DNA from: an uncultured Gammaproteobacteria bacterium
GTDB taxonomy: Bacteria; Pseudomonadota; Gammaproteobacteria; GCA-001735895
Assembly: GCA_947260025.1 (NCBI GenBank)
Contig: CAMYON010000020.1
Span: forward strand, 5,163 to 38,972
Direction: 5' to 3'
Length of the DNA stretch: 33,810 nt
A model generated the notes under the pieces. The model saw nothing but the letters and a program-made list of their open reading frames with translations, was not told where the DNA came from and ran no database searches. Below are positions 15,765-23,686 of the stretch, in pieces. Position 1 is the first letter of the stretch, and the number at the start of each line of letters is the position of its first letter. The translations under genes and the position numbers were made by a program.

Positions 15765-16865
15765 TTAGCAAATCGCGTCGAAATCGAAAGGCAAATCGAC
15801 TATTTTACCGATTTTTTCGTCTACCGTTACGCTTTGGCTGGTTGCGAGGAAATCCCGTTTCATCATCGCCATCGCCAGGTACTTCTGGTAGCGCGGCGAC
15901 CACACCTGCGAGCGCACGTCGCCGACCACGCGATCATCCGCGATTACCTTGAAATCGTCGAATTCCACCGGCTGGTCGAATACCAGTCCAACCAGTTGAT
16001 GCACGTGCTTGCCCCGAATCCTGCGCAGCGCCGGCAGGCTCATGGATTCGATATCGGCGTCGATATCGGTAAAGGCGTCGAGGCCGCATTCGAACGGGTT
16101 ATGCGTGAAATTCATGTCATTGCCATAAGACAGCAATCCACTCTCGATACGTTCGATCAGGTTTGGGCCCCCGGGCCGCACGTTGAGATCCTGACCCTTG
16201 TCGAACAGCTCGTCCCACAGCGGTTCGGCCAGATCGGGGTCATTCAGGTAAATCTCGAAACCGCCCTGTTTGCTGTAACCGGAGCGCATCACCATCATCG
16301 CCTTGCCCCGGAACTCCAGCATCCTGGAGCGAAAGAAACGAATACCCGGAACCTCGTCGCCAAATACCCGGGTAACCAGTTCTTCAGCTTTCGGACCCTG
16401 CACCGCAAGCGGCCAGACTGCCGCTTCTCGAATCTGGACGTCGAGGCCGGAGCCGTACGCGAGGCCGCGTGCCCATAAACGAACATCGCTATCCGCAATC
16501 GAAATCCACCAGTCGTTTTTGGCGAACTTGATCAACACCGGATCGTTTACCAGGCCGCCAAACTCATCGCATAGCGGCGCATACATACCCTGGCCGATGA
16601 CGGCCTTGGAGATATCGCGCGGTGTCATCAACTGGATCAAACGTTCGCTATCGGGGCCCGAGACTTCGATCTGCCGTTCGCAGGAAACATCCCACACCTG
16701 GACGTCCTGGCAAAGGCTCCAGTAATCGGCCTCGTTGCTTTCGAAGAAAGTGGGTAGCAGCATGTGGTTATAGACCGTGTAACCCTTGACGCCGGCCGCC
16801 TCGACGCGAGGGGTGAACGGGGTTTTGCGCGTGCGCCGCGAAATGCTCAGGATCTTGTCAGCCAA
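15765..16865 (-). CDS. dmdA: DMSP demethylase-like GcvT-family protein (DmdA)
   Basis: A 366-residue GcvT-fold, folate-dependent methyltransferase. The N-terminal ISRRTRKTPFTPRVEAAGVK and YTVYNHMLLPTFF, then VQVWDVSCERQIEVSG, LMTPRDISK, WWISIADSDVRLW, AVQGPKAEELV, GYSKQGGFEIYL and PNLIERIESGLLSYGNDM, follow the dimethylsulfoniopropionate demethylase pattern as I recall it, rather than true GcvT. Reaction: DMSP + THF -> methylmercaptopropionate + 5-methyl-THF. There is no ATG; an in-frame stop lies 7 codons upstream, and TTG 16865 is served by GGTGGAG 7 nt ahead. It heads the long minus-strand run with metY next. A promoter with an overlapping palindromic operator lies upstream. Some DmdA-like GcvT paralogues do not use DMSP, which limits certainty. 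Confidence 0.78.
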   Translation of the reverse strand: MADKILSISRRTRKTPFTPRVEAAGVKGYTVYNHMLLPTFFESNEADYWSLCQDVQVWDVSCERQIEVSGPDSERLIQLMTPRDISKAVIGQGMYAPLCDEFGGLVNDPVLIKFAKNDWWISIADSDVRLWARGLAYGSGLDVQIREAAVWPLAVQGPKAEELVTRVFGDEVPGIRFFRSRMLEFRGKAMMVMRSGYSKQGGFEIYLNDPDLAEPLWDELFDKGQDLNVRPGGPNLIERIESGLLSYGNDMNFTHNPFECGLDAFTDIDADIESMSLPALRRIRGKHVHQLVGLVFDQPVEFDDFKVIADDRVVGDVRSQVWSPRYQKYLAMAMMKRDFLATSQSVTVDEKIGKIVDLPFDFDAIC

Positions 16866-16916
16866 AACGGGACTCCACCGTGGTTAATCAGTTTGCAGGT
16901 TAAAAAAGGCGCAGCA

Positions 16917-16945
16917 ATGCTAGTCGTTTTTGATTTGTCTGACAA
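16917..16945 (-). promoter_or_regulatory. Predicted sigma70-type promoter of dmdA
   Basis: On the minus strand TTGTCA (16940-16945) and TAGCAT (16917-16922) are separated by exactly 17 bp. They match the -35 consensus at 5 of 6 positions and the -10 at 4 of 6. This predicts a leader of roughly 45 nt before the TTG start at 16865. The -35 box lies inside the palindrome at 16933-16947, so bound regulator should block it. Confidence 0.5.
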
Positions 16946-16947
16946 AT
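16933..16947. promoter_or_regulatory. Palindromic operator upstream of dmdA (GntR/FCD-type)
   Basis: ATTTGT-CTG-ACAAAT is a perfect dyad with 6-bp arms and 3-bp centre, 68 bp before the dmdA start. GntR/FadR-type regulators commonly bind GT-N3-AC-centred dyads of this size. A near-copy, including matching flanks, lies between the gntR and acuI genes at 27202-27214. The shared site makes that GntR/FCD protein the leading candidate regulator of this run. Confidence 0.6.
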
Positions 16948-16989
16948 AAGAAGTTACCTGCATACCCCTTGTTTTTACCTGATCACGAC

Positions 16990-17826
16990 TCAGGCCGGGT
17001 AGCGCGGTGCGTGGGCCTCGATTTCAGCCACTCTCGGTCCATAGTGTAAAATGCTCGATTCGATACTGCCGTAAAGGTCGGGGCGGGTGGAATAGCCGAG
17101 AATTGCCTGGATGCGCTGGCGTTTGCCTGCCACTGGCGTGACTCGATGCAGCGAATAATGACCGCGAAACAATGACAGGGTTCCGGCCTGCAGACGATTC
17201 TGCAGCACGCCGTCGTGAAGACCATCTAGTACTGACTCTACCGCCTCGAAATTCTCGTTTTCCTCGGAGCGAATGGCGGGTACGTATTCGAAAACTCCGC
17301 CGGACTCGGGCGCCTGCAGCAGCAAGGTTGTTACCAGGTTACCGCTATCGAAATGCCACTGCTGACACCCGCCAGTGCCCATGACCGAGATATTGAGCGA
17401 TTGATAGGGATCCTGATTGAGATAAACAGGCAGGCCAGTAACGGCGCCGAGGAAGTCGAGCATCAGCTCGCTGCGGTAAAGTCGGCTGAGCAGAAATTCT
17501 TCGGGTATCAGGTCGGCGGCAACCTGTGCCAGATTGCGTTTGCCCTTGCGTCGCAGCGGGTGCGACGCAGGCAGATCCTCACCCTCACCGAGTCGGTAAT
17601 TGAAAAAGTAGGGTGACGCTTCGATCGGCCCGGGGTGGGCGAGATGAGCAATGCTGCGCGCCTGCGACGCCATTTGCTCGAGCGCCTCGGGGTCGATGAA
17701 TTCAGGGAACAGGCAGGAACCGTCCTGTTCGAGATTGTCGCGCACCTCGTCGAGCCACTCCCGTCCACGCGCCGAACTCAGGTTTTCGAGCGGATAACGC
17801 TCGAGGTTGATAATTGACGCCCGCAT
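16990..17826 (-). CDS. Fe(II)/2-oxoglutarate-dependent oxygenase, BesD/HalD-like family, with hydroxylase-type triad
   Basis: A 278-residue non-heme iron oxygenase. The iron triad is His158-x-Asp160 in GGCQQWHFDSGNLV and a distal His227 in HYSLHRVTPVAGKRQR; the arginine after it would bind 2-oxoglutarate. LLLQAPESGGVFEYVPAIRS between them resembles the amino-acid halogenase/hydroxylase family that includes BesD, as I recall it. Halogenases there have glycine where Asp160 stands, leaving room for chloride; the aspartate here predicts hydroxylation, probably of a free amino acid. The ATG at 17826 opens divergently from the radical SAM gene. It lies upstream of dmdA on the same strand but separated by 124 bp containing the dmdA promoter. 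The substrate is unknown. Confidence 0.78.
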   Translation of the reverse strand: MRASIINLERYPLENLSSARGREWLDEVRDNLEQDGSCLFPEFIDPEALEQMASQARSIAHLAHPGPIEASPYFFNYRLGEGEDLPASHPLRRKGKRNLAQVAADLIPEEFLLSRLYRSELMLDFLGAVTGLPVYLNQDPYQSLNISVMGTGGCQQWHFDSGNLVTTLLLQAPESGGVFEYVPAIRSEENENFEAVESVLDGLHDGVLQNRLQAGTLSLFRGHYSLHRVTPVAGKRQRIQAILGYSTRPDLYGSIESSILHYGPRVAEIEAHAPRYPA

Positions 17827-17912
17827 CGGGGCAAAATTACAGGATTTATCGTATGATGCAAGCCCGTTACACTTGTGTCATGCTGCGTTGATAATTTAAG
17901 CCTGCTGTTACC

Positions 17913-18812
17913 ATGCTCCATCAACTTCCCGTGCAATATATCGAGCCGCTGTTTCGCCCGCCGAGCGAGGCGCGGTCGCTCATTTTCCAGGTTACCAATG
18001 GTTGCAGCTGGAACCGCTGCAGTTACTGTGAAATGTACACCGATCCGCAAAAGAAATTCAGGGCGCGACCCGAATCGGAAGTGCTGGCCGAGATCCGAAA
18101 CTGCGCCGAACAGGGCCTTACGCCGCGCCGCGTGTTTCTCGCCGATGGCGATGCGCTGGTTTTGCCGATGCGGCGCCTGCGCAATATTCTCGAGGAAATC
18201 AGGATTTCGCTGCCGACGGTGAGCAGGGTATCTTCCTACTGCCTGCCGGCAAACCTGAAGCGCAAGAGTAACGACGATCTGGCCGAGCTCGAGGCGTTGG
18301 GATTGAAGATTATTTATGTGGGCGCCGAAAGCGGTAACGACGAGGTGTTGCAAAGGATCGACAAGGGAGAGACCCACGCGACTACCGCGGAGGCGCTGCT
18401 GCGCGCCCGGGCCGCCGGCATCAAAACTTCGGTAATGATATTGAACGGTCTCGGGGGCAGGTTATTGAGTCGGCAACACGCGCTGGAGTCGGCGCGGCTG
18501 GCGAACGAGACGCAACCCGATTACCTGGCGACGCTGGTGCTAACCTTTTACAAGGGACGCGAGCGATTCGAGGCAGGATTCGATAACCGGTTCGAGGAAC
18601 TCGCTACGGTGGGTTTATGCGAGGAAATGCAGACCTTTATCGGTGCGCTGGAGCTCGAAAACACGATATTTCGTAGCGATCACGTATCCAATCACATGGT
18701 GCTCAAAGGTGTACTCGGCAAGGATAAGGCACGCCTGTTGCAGCAAATCGATCAATCTATCGAGTATTTCAAAAGTCACCCGGAATTCGATCATGGCAAC
18801 TTCGGATATTAG
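17913..18812 (+). CDS. Radical SAM protein with CX4CX2C cluster motif
   Basis: A 299-residue radical SAM enzyme. The [4Fe-4S] cysteines are Cys31, Cys36 and Cys39 in NGCSWNRCSYCEMY, giving CX4CX2C instead of the common CX3CX2C. A SAM-binding glycine-rich segment (LADGDALVLP), the AESGNDEVLQRI motif and the SVMILNGLGG strand support a COG1032-type barrel. There is no B12-binding or auxiliary-cluster domain and no signal peptide. No Shine-Dalgarno is visible before ATG 17913. It overlaps the DUF1289 gene by 20 bp, and a Nudix gene follows, suggesting one transcript. It diverges from the 2OG oxygenase. I do not recognise a specific reaction. Confidence 0.82.
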   Translation: MLHQLPVQYIEPLFRPPSEARSLIFQVTNGCSWNRCSYCEMYTDPQKKFRARPESEVLAEIRNCAEQGLTPRRVFLADGDALVLPMRRLRNILEEIRISLPTVSRVSSYCLPANLKRKSNDDLAELEALGLKIIYVGAESGNDEVLQRIDKGETHATTAEALLRARAAGIKTSVMILNGLGGRLLSRQHALESARLANETQPDYLATLVLTFYKGRERFEAGFDNRFEELATVGLCEEMQTFIGALELENTIFRSDHVSNHMVLKGVLGKDKARLLQQIDQSIEYFKSHPEFDHGNFGY

Positions 18813-18996
18813 TAACGCGTTGCACGTCGAGTCACCCTGCGTGCGCAAATGCACGCTCGACAGCGACGATATTTGCGTGGGCTGCTACCGCAGCATCGAT
18901 GAGATCTGTGCCTGGGGCGGTGCCGATAACGACCAGCGCCGCGCGATTCTGTTGCAGGCCAGTGCACGGCGAGAAAGCAATAGCAGAAGTGCCTGA
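18793..18996 (+). CDS. DUF1289 mini-protein with four cysteines
   Basis: A 67-residue DUF1289 protein. Four cysteines (16, 20, 28, 31) sit in ESPCVRKCTLDSDDICVGC, followed by YRSIDEICAWG, the family signature. The spacing suggests a zinc or Fe-S site; function is unknown. It overlaps the end of the radical SAM gene by 20 bp and its stop overlaps the proposed Nudix start, so the three appear translationally coupled. Confidence 0.85.
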   Translation: MATSDISNALHVESPCVRKCTLDSDDICVGCYRSIDEICAWGGADNDQRRAILLQASARRESNSRSA

Positions 18997-19597
18997 TCTC
19001 GACCAGCTCAGCGCCGACGAAATTCGCGCCCGGCTGCATGCCCAGGGTGGTAAAACTTATGATGTACCCCCGGAAATGCTGAGCGATTCGGCGCGCGAAG
19101 CGGCGGTTCTGGTGCCTTTCCTGCGCATCGAGGATGCCTGGCATATCCTCTATATTCGGCGCGCGCATTACGAGGGGGACCGCCACAGCGGCCAGGTCGC
19201 TTTTGCCGGGGGCAAGCGTGACGCCGGTGACGATTCGTTACTGGCTACCGCGCTGCGCGAGACCGAGGAAGAGGTGGGCATTGCCGCGGACGATATCAAA
19301 GTGCTGGGTCATATCAATCATCATCACACCATCAGCGAGTTCCAGGTGCGCCCCTATGTCGGTGTCGTGCCCTGGCCATACGAGTTGACGCTGGACGAGA
19401 TCGAAGTCGCGCGGGCGTTTACCATGCCGCTCAACTGGCTGGCGCAGGAATCCAATTACCGTATCGAGGAGCGCCGGCATCCGGAATCCCGGCGGTCGTG
19501 GCCGATTGTCTACTATGACCTGTACGATGGCGAAATGCTGTGGGGCGCGACCGCGCGTATGACCCTGTCGCTGATCGATTTGCTGCGCGGAGAATAA
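18989..19597 (+). CDS. Nudix hydrolase, CoA pyrophosphatase-like
   Basis: A Nudix enzyme of about 202 residues. The Nudix box reads GGKRDAGDDSLLATALRETE followed by EEVGI, with the RE..EE core intact, and HSGQVAFAGGKRD is typical of the CoA pyrophosphatase (NudL) group that splits CoA into phosphopantetheine and 3',5'-ADP. The start is uncertain: GTG 18989 gives a family-like length and overlaps the DUF1289 stop by 8 bp, GTG 18962 is an alternative, and an ATG at 18899 would run deep through DUF1289. It is third in the radical SAM/DUF1289/Nudix set. Confidence 0.85.
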   Translation: MPDLDQLSADEIRARLHAQGGKTYDVPPEMLSDSAREAAVLVPFLRIEDAWHILYIRRAHYEGDRHSGQVAFAGGKRDAGDDSLLATALRETEEEVGIAADDIKVLGHINHHHTISEFQVRPYVGVVPWPYELTLDEIEVARAFTMPLNWLAQESNYRIEERRHPESRRSWPIVYYDLYDGEMLWGATARMTLSLIDLLRGE

Positions 19598-19640
19598 ATT
19601 GTCCGAGCGTTCTGCGACGCCGCAGGCTCGAAGTCCCTGA

Positions 19641-20384
19641 CTAGTGGTACTTCTCGGTAGTGAAATGACCGGGATCGCGGCGGCGATGTTTTTTCATGTC
19701 GCGCGACATCAGCTCGGCGCTAACGTCGGTAATCATGGCCGAGCTGCCGCACATCATGACGTGCGAGTCTTCGGCATTGATCGTTATCCCCGTATGCTGC
19801 TCCAGGCTGCCATCCTGCATCAGCGCGGGAACGCGGCTGCCGAGTGCGCCCTCATGCGACTCGCGCGTTACCACCGGCACGAAATGAAACTGGTCGCCAT
19901 GTTTGTCGCGGATGCCCGCAATGATCTCCCGGTAGGCCAGTTCCGCGGCATAGCTGACCGAATAGCAGAGCACGATTTTTTCGAATTGCTGCCACGCGGC
20001 CTCGCTTTTGAGAATTGACAGGAAAGGCCCGATGCCGGTGCCGGTGGCGATCATCCACAGATGCCTGCATTCGGGGACTTCGCTGACGGTCAGGAATCCG
20101 GACGGATTGTTGGATACTAGAATGTCGTCGCCGGTTTGAAGCTCGAACAGGCGTGGCGATAGCGGGCCTTGTTCGACCCGGTTGAAGTAGACTTCGAGAT
20201 GTTTTTCCTGCGGCGTATTGACCAGGGAATAGGGGCGAGCGAGCACCTCGTCGCCAGCAGGCAGCCCGATACGCACGAACTGTCCCGCTTCGTAATCGCC
20301 GATATCGACATCGATAATCAGCGCGGTCAGGTAATCGTTGAGTCGCCTGTTGTCGACGACCTTGCCTTCGAGCCAGCTAGCCAT
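19641..20384 (-). CDS. fpr: Ferredoxin/flavodoxin-NADP+ reductase
   Basis: A 247-residue FNR-fold flavoprotein. FAD binding is shown by ARPYSLVN (residues 49-56), NADP binding by IATGTGIGPFLS (about 113-124), and the C terminus HFTTEKYH matches the bacterial Fpr subclass whose tail stacks on the flavin. It moves electrons between NADPH and ferredoxin or flavodoxin, and could feed the nearby radical SAM protein. It starts one base after the GST stop, so the two form an operon; it converges with the Nudix gene. Confidence 0.92.
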   Translation of the reverse strand: MASWLEGKVVDNRRLNDYLTALIIDVDIGDYEAGQFVRIGLPAGDEVLARPYSLVNTPQEKHLEVYFNRVEQGPLSPRLFELQTGDDILVSNNPSGFLTVSEVPECRHLWMIATGTGIGPFLSILKSEAAWQQFEKIVLCYSVSYAAELAYREIIAGIRDKHGDQFHFVPVVTRESHEGALGSRVPALMQDGSLEQHTGITINAEDSHVMMCGSSAMITDVSAELMSRDMKKHRRRDPGHFTTEKYH

Positions 20385-20385
20385 G

Positions 20386-21045
20386 CTACGCCGCCAGCCG
20401 GGTCAGGCTATACGACTCGTTCTTTTCCAGTACCGCGAAATACAGGTCTTCGAACTCGTCCACCACCGAATCGCGAACTTCAGGCAGCGACAGCAGGCGC
20501 TCGGCCCAGGCGCTGACTTTGGGCATGGTTTTGGAGTCGATTATCGACAGCTTGCCACCGGCGACCGAATCATGACGGAACAGCGGTGCGAACGCGGTAT
20601 CGGCCAGCGAAAAATCCTCGCCGTTAAACCACGGGCCGTTGCCCAGGCGCTTTTCGACGCGTTGCAACTGGCTCACCAGCGTTTGTCGGTATTTGGTGTA
20701 GCGTTCCTCGTCCTTGCTCATCTTCATCATGTAGAGATTACCGAGCATGTTGGAGGCGAACTCGATCCAGGCCCGATTCTTGGCGCGCGCCAACGGATCT
20801 TTCGGTTGCAGTTCGCCGCCGGTGATTTCATCCAGGTACTCGTTGATCACGGCCGATTCGAACAGTATCTCGTCGTCGACCTTGAGTACCGGCACCTTTG
20901 CCAGCGGAGACATTTCCAGGAACCAGTCGGGTGGATCGGCGAGATCGATATAGGTAATGTCGAAATCGATATTTTTATGCTTCAGTGTAATCACCGCCCG
21001 CTGTACAAAGGGGCAGGTTTTAAAGCTGATCAGATGTAGCGACAT
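20386..21045 (-). CDS. Glutathione S-transferase family protein
   Basis: A 219-residue two-domain GST. The thioredoxin-fold N terminus carries a catalytic-type cysteine, CPFVQR at residues 11-16, as in omega/DHAR-like GSTs that act as thiol transferases. The cis-proline motif KVPVLKVDD and ESAVINEYLDE form the glutathione site. A helical C-terminal domain follows, with WFNGEDFSLADTAFAPLF. A GGGAGG Shine-Dalgarno lies 7 nt before ATG 21045. It is followed directly by fpr. Confidence 0.9.
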   Translation of the reverse strand: MSLHLISFKTCPFVQRAVITLKHKNIDFDITYIDLADPPDWFLEMSPLAKVPVLKVDDEILFESAVINEYLDEITGGELQPKDPLARAKNRAWIEFASNMLGNLYMMKMSKDEERYTKYRQTLVSQLQRVEKRLGNGPWFNGEDFSLADTAFAPLFRHDSVAGGKLSIIDSKTMPKVSAWAERLLSLPEVRDSVVDEFEDLYFAVLEKNESYSLTRLAA

Positions 21046-21165
21046 TGAGTTGCCTCCCGGCTTAAGTCAGAATGTAGTATCTTTCGTAGCAATGTATGGG
21101 CCTGGTATCGAAAACTCAAGCCTGGACTATGCGGATTGACCAGATCAGCCCGGGAGGCGTTTAAC

Positions 21166-21834
21166 ATGTCGACTTCGTCAATTGGTCTCGATGACCGGCT
21201 GCAGCAGTACCTGCTCGATGTCTCGTTGCGGGAGCCGCAAGCCTGCGCGCGCTTACGCGAGCAAACCCTGTCGATGCCCGATGCAAATATGATCAGCTCG
21301 CCTGAACAGGTGCAGTTATTGAAACTGCTGTGCAAGATGCTGGGGGCCCGCAGCGGGCTCGAGATCGGCACCTTTACCGGCTATACCACCCTGTGCCTGA
21401 CGATGGCGATGCCAGAACTGAAGATGACCTGCTGCGACGTGAGCGAAGAATACACCAGCATCGCGCGCGAACACTGGCAGGCGGCTAACGTGGCCCAGCG
21501 TATCGATTTGCAGATCGCTCCGGCTCAGGCAACGCTTGATTGGCTGATCGACGAAGGTTTCGAGGGCGCGTACGATTTTGCCTATATCGATGCCGATAAA
21601 TCTGGCTACAGGTCCTACGTCGAATCCTGCCTGTCGTTGGTCCGCAACGGTGGCCTGATCATGCTCGACAACGTACTGTGGAATGGATCCGTCGTCGATC
21701 CCGAGGATAACAGCACGGATACCGTGGCGTTGCGCGAGCTTAATGCATGGATCTACGAACGGGCACCGGGACGCTATGATCTGTCGCTGATTCCGATCGG
21801 GGATGGCCTTACGGTGCTGCGCAAGTATTACTAG
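21166..21834 (+). CDS. SAM-dependent O-methyltransferase (COMT/CCoAOMT type)
   Basis: A 222-residue class I methyltransferase. SAM motif I is GLEIGTFTGYTTLCL; FAYIDADKSGY supplies the acidic metal/catalytic segment and LIMLDNVLWNGSVVDP the conserved metal-binding part. The family methylates catechol-like hydroxyls with divalent cation. ATG 21166 has GGGAGG 8 nt ahead; an earlier TTG start is therefore unnecessary. It is divergent from the GST-fpr pair, with a 120-bp shared promoter region. The natural substrate is unknown. Confidence 0.9.
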   Translation: MSTSSIGLDDRLQQYLLDVSLREPQACARLREQTLSMPDANMISSPEQVQLLKLLCKMLGARSGLEIGTFTGYTTLCLTMAMPELKMTCCDVSEEYTSIAREHWQAANVAQRIDLQIAPAQATLDWLIDEGFEGAYDFAYIDADKSGYRSYVESCLSLVRNGGLIMLDNVLWNGSVVDPEDNSTDTVALRELNAWIYERAPGRYDLSLIPIGDGLTVLRKYY

Positions 21835-21901
21835 GCGCTTGCCGGCATAGAACTTTAGCCATGAATCCCTGAAATGAAGGATATGACCTGGGCGCTGTCG
21901 G

Positions 21902-23011
21902 TTAAACGGCGGGCCCGGTCGCCTGTTCGGGAAAGGCACGCGTCAGTGCCGACTCGCTTGCCGCCACGATACCGCGCTCGGTGATTAATCCCGTTACCAG
22001 TCTGGCCGGTGTTACATCGAAGGCATAGTTCGCTACCCGGGTGCCCGGCGGCACGATGGATACCGATTCGATCCGGCCGTCTGGCAGGCGGCCCGTGATC
22101 TGTGACACTTCGCTGCCGTCACGTTGCTCGATCGGCACCTGGTTCAGGCCGTCGTGGATAGTCCAGTCGATCGTCGAGCTCGGCAAGCAGACGTAAAACG
22201 GCAGCGCGTTGTCCTTTGCAGCCAGCGCTTTCAGGTAGGTACCGATCTTGTTGCAAACGTCACCGCTGCGCGTGGTGCGATCGCTGCCGACGAGGCACAG
22301 GTCGACCTGGCCATGCTGCATCAGGTGACCGCCGGTATTATCGGCGATCAGGCTATGGGGCACGCCGTGATGTCCGAGTTCCCAGGCGGTGAGGCTAGCA
22401 CCCTGGTTGCGCGGCCGGGTTTCGTCGACCCAGACGTGAATCGGGATGCCGCTGTTGAAGGCCATGTAAATCGGTGCGGTCGCGGTGCCCCAGTCGACCG
22501 TCGCCAGCCAGCCGGCGTTACAGTGAGTCAGGATGTTGATTACCTCGCCAGGCGCTTTGTGCGCGGCGATGTTGTTGATCAGTTGCAAACCGTGTCTACC
22601 GATTTGCTGGTTGATATCGACATCGAGTTCGGCAATATCCCGGGCCGTTTCGAGGGCGCAGGCGGCGCGCTCATCCGGTTCCAGTCCTGCGAGGCTAGCC
22701 CGCGTCCGATCCAGCGCCCAGCGCAGGTTAACCGCGGTTGGCCGCGCCGCGTAAAGCGATTCGTAAGCGCTGTCGATAGCGGCATTGGCAGCGTCCCGCA
22801 GCATCGCGAGATAAAAACCGTATGCCGCGGTGGCGCCGATCAGCGGTGCGCCGCGCACTACCATGTTGCTGATCGCGTCGCGGGCATCTTCGAGCGTACG
22901 CAAATTCAGGATTCGAAATTCATGCGGTAACCGGGTCTGGTCGATGACATCGATCGAGATACCGTCATCGTTGACCCAGATGCTGCGATAGGGCACGCCA
23001 TCGACATTCAT
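21902..23011 (-). CDS. mtnA: S-methyl-5-thioribose-1-phosphate isomerase
   Basis: A 369-residue MtnA. Catalytic Cys164 in [10 protein letters not shown] and Asp244 in [19 protein letters not shown] are present, along with [13 protein letters not shown] near residue 53 and [20 protein letters not shown]. It converts methylthioribose-1-P to methylthioribulose-1-P in the salvage of methylthioadenosine. The start follows the aldolase stop by 3 bp, so both are co-translated. The neighbour is a FucA-like aldolase, not MtnB/MtnC/MtnD, which points to the DHAP shunt. No mtnP or mtnK is in the window. Confidence 0.94.
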   Translation of the reverse strand: MNVDGVPYRSIWVNDDGISIDVIDQTRLPHEFRILNLRTLEDARDAISNMVVRGAPLIGATAAYGFYLAMLRDAANAAIDSAYESLYAARPTAVNLRWALDRTRASLAGLEPDERAACALETARDIAELDVDINQQIGRHGLQLINNIAAHKAPGEVINILTHCNAGWLATVDWGTATAPIYMAFNSGIPIHVWVDETRPRNQGASLTAWELGHHGVPHSLIADNTGGHLMQHGQVDLCLVGSDRTTRSGDVCNKIGTYLKALAAKDNALPFYVCLPSSTIDWTIHDGLNQVPIEQRDGSEVSQITGRLPDGRIESVSIVPPGTRVANYAFDVTPARLVTGLITERGIVAASESALTRAFPEQATGPAV

Positions 23012-23014
23012 GAG

Positions 23015-23674
23015 TCAGTCTTCGCCTGCGGGCTGCTTGCCGTAATCGGCAAATTTCTCGATGACTTCCTGCATTTGCTCAGCGCTCAGGATCACGGGAT
23101 TGCCGGCCTGGCGCGCGTGCCAGTACTGCCTGGCCAGGGTTTCGACTTCGATTCCGAGCCACAGCGCCTTTTCCAGGTTATCGTGGAAACAGATCATGCC
23201 GTGAGTGCCAAGCAGGCAGGCACGCCGTCCGTCGAGCGCGCTGAGCATATGATCCGACAGCTGCTGGGTACCGAATAGCGCGTAATCGGCACACCTGATG
23301 TCGCTGCCACCGGCGACTGCGACCATGTAGTGGAAAGCCGGAATATCGAGTCGCAGGCAGGACAGCGCCGTGGCAAACGTCGGATGTGCGTGCAACACGG
23401 CGCCGGCCTCGGGTCGCTTCAGGTAGATATCTCGATGCATGCGCCATTCGCTCGAAGGTTTCATCCTGTCTTTGCAGTTACCGTCGAGCGCCACCAGCAC
23501 TATGTTGTCGGGTTGCAGGCGGTCATAGGCGAGGCCCGACGGCGTGATCAGGAAACCATTCTCGAAACGCAGGCTGATATTTCCAGCGCTGCCCTGGTTG
23601 ATACCGGCGGCGTTCATCGCCAGGCAGGTATCGATAAGCTGTTGGGACAGCGACGCGCGGCTGGCTGAATTCAT
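23015..23674 (-). CDS. Class II aldolase, probable methylthioribulose-1-phosphate aldolase (FucA/Ald2-like)
   Basis: A 219-residue class II aldolase/adducin fold protein. Zinc ligands are His95 and His97 (LHAHPT) and His158 (LGTHGM); Glu76 in MKPSSEWRMH is the catalytic base. FHYMVAVAGGSDIRCADYALFGTQQLSD is the fuculose-1-P aldolase pattern and differs from MtnB dehydratase. Next to mtnA, the likely reaction is methylthioribulose-1-P -> DHAP + (2-methylthio)acetaldehyde, as in the DHAP shunt. It lies between the thioredoxin-fold gene (12 bp) and mtnA (3 bp). A sugar-phosphate aldolase role is the alternative. Confidence 0.85.
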   Translation of the reverse strand: MNSASRASLSQQLIDTCLAMNAAGINQGSAGNISLRFENGFLITPSGLAYDRLQPDNIVLVALDGNCKDRMKPSSEWRMHRDIYLKRPEAGAVLHAHPTFATALSCLRLDIPAFHYMVAVAGGSDIRCADYALFGTQQLSDHMLSALDGRRACLLGTHGMICFHDNLEKALWLGIEVETLARQYWHARQAGNPVILSAEQMQEVIEKFADYGKQPAGED

Positions 23675-23686
23675 CGTCGCGCCCGG

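Noticed and set aside
16990-17826. Amino-acid halogenase
   Set aside because: The iron-binding motif is HxD; halogenases of this family need a small residue in place of the aspartate.
17869-17878. ACAC-TT-GTGT dyad in the oxygenase/radical SAM promoter region as an operator
   Set aside because: The arms are only 4 bp and no second copy was seen; expected by chance.
23015-23674. MtnB, methylthioribulose-1-phosphate dehydratase
   Set aside because: The middle segment (FHYMVAVAGGSDIRCADYA) and KPSSEWRMH match the fuculose-phosphate aldolase type instead.
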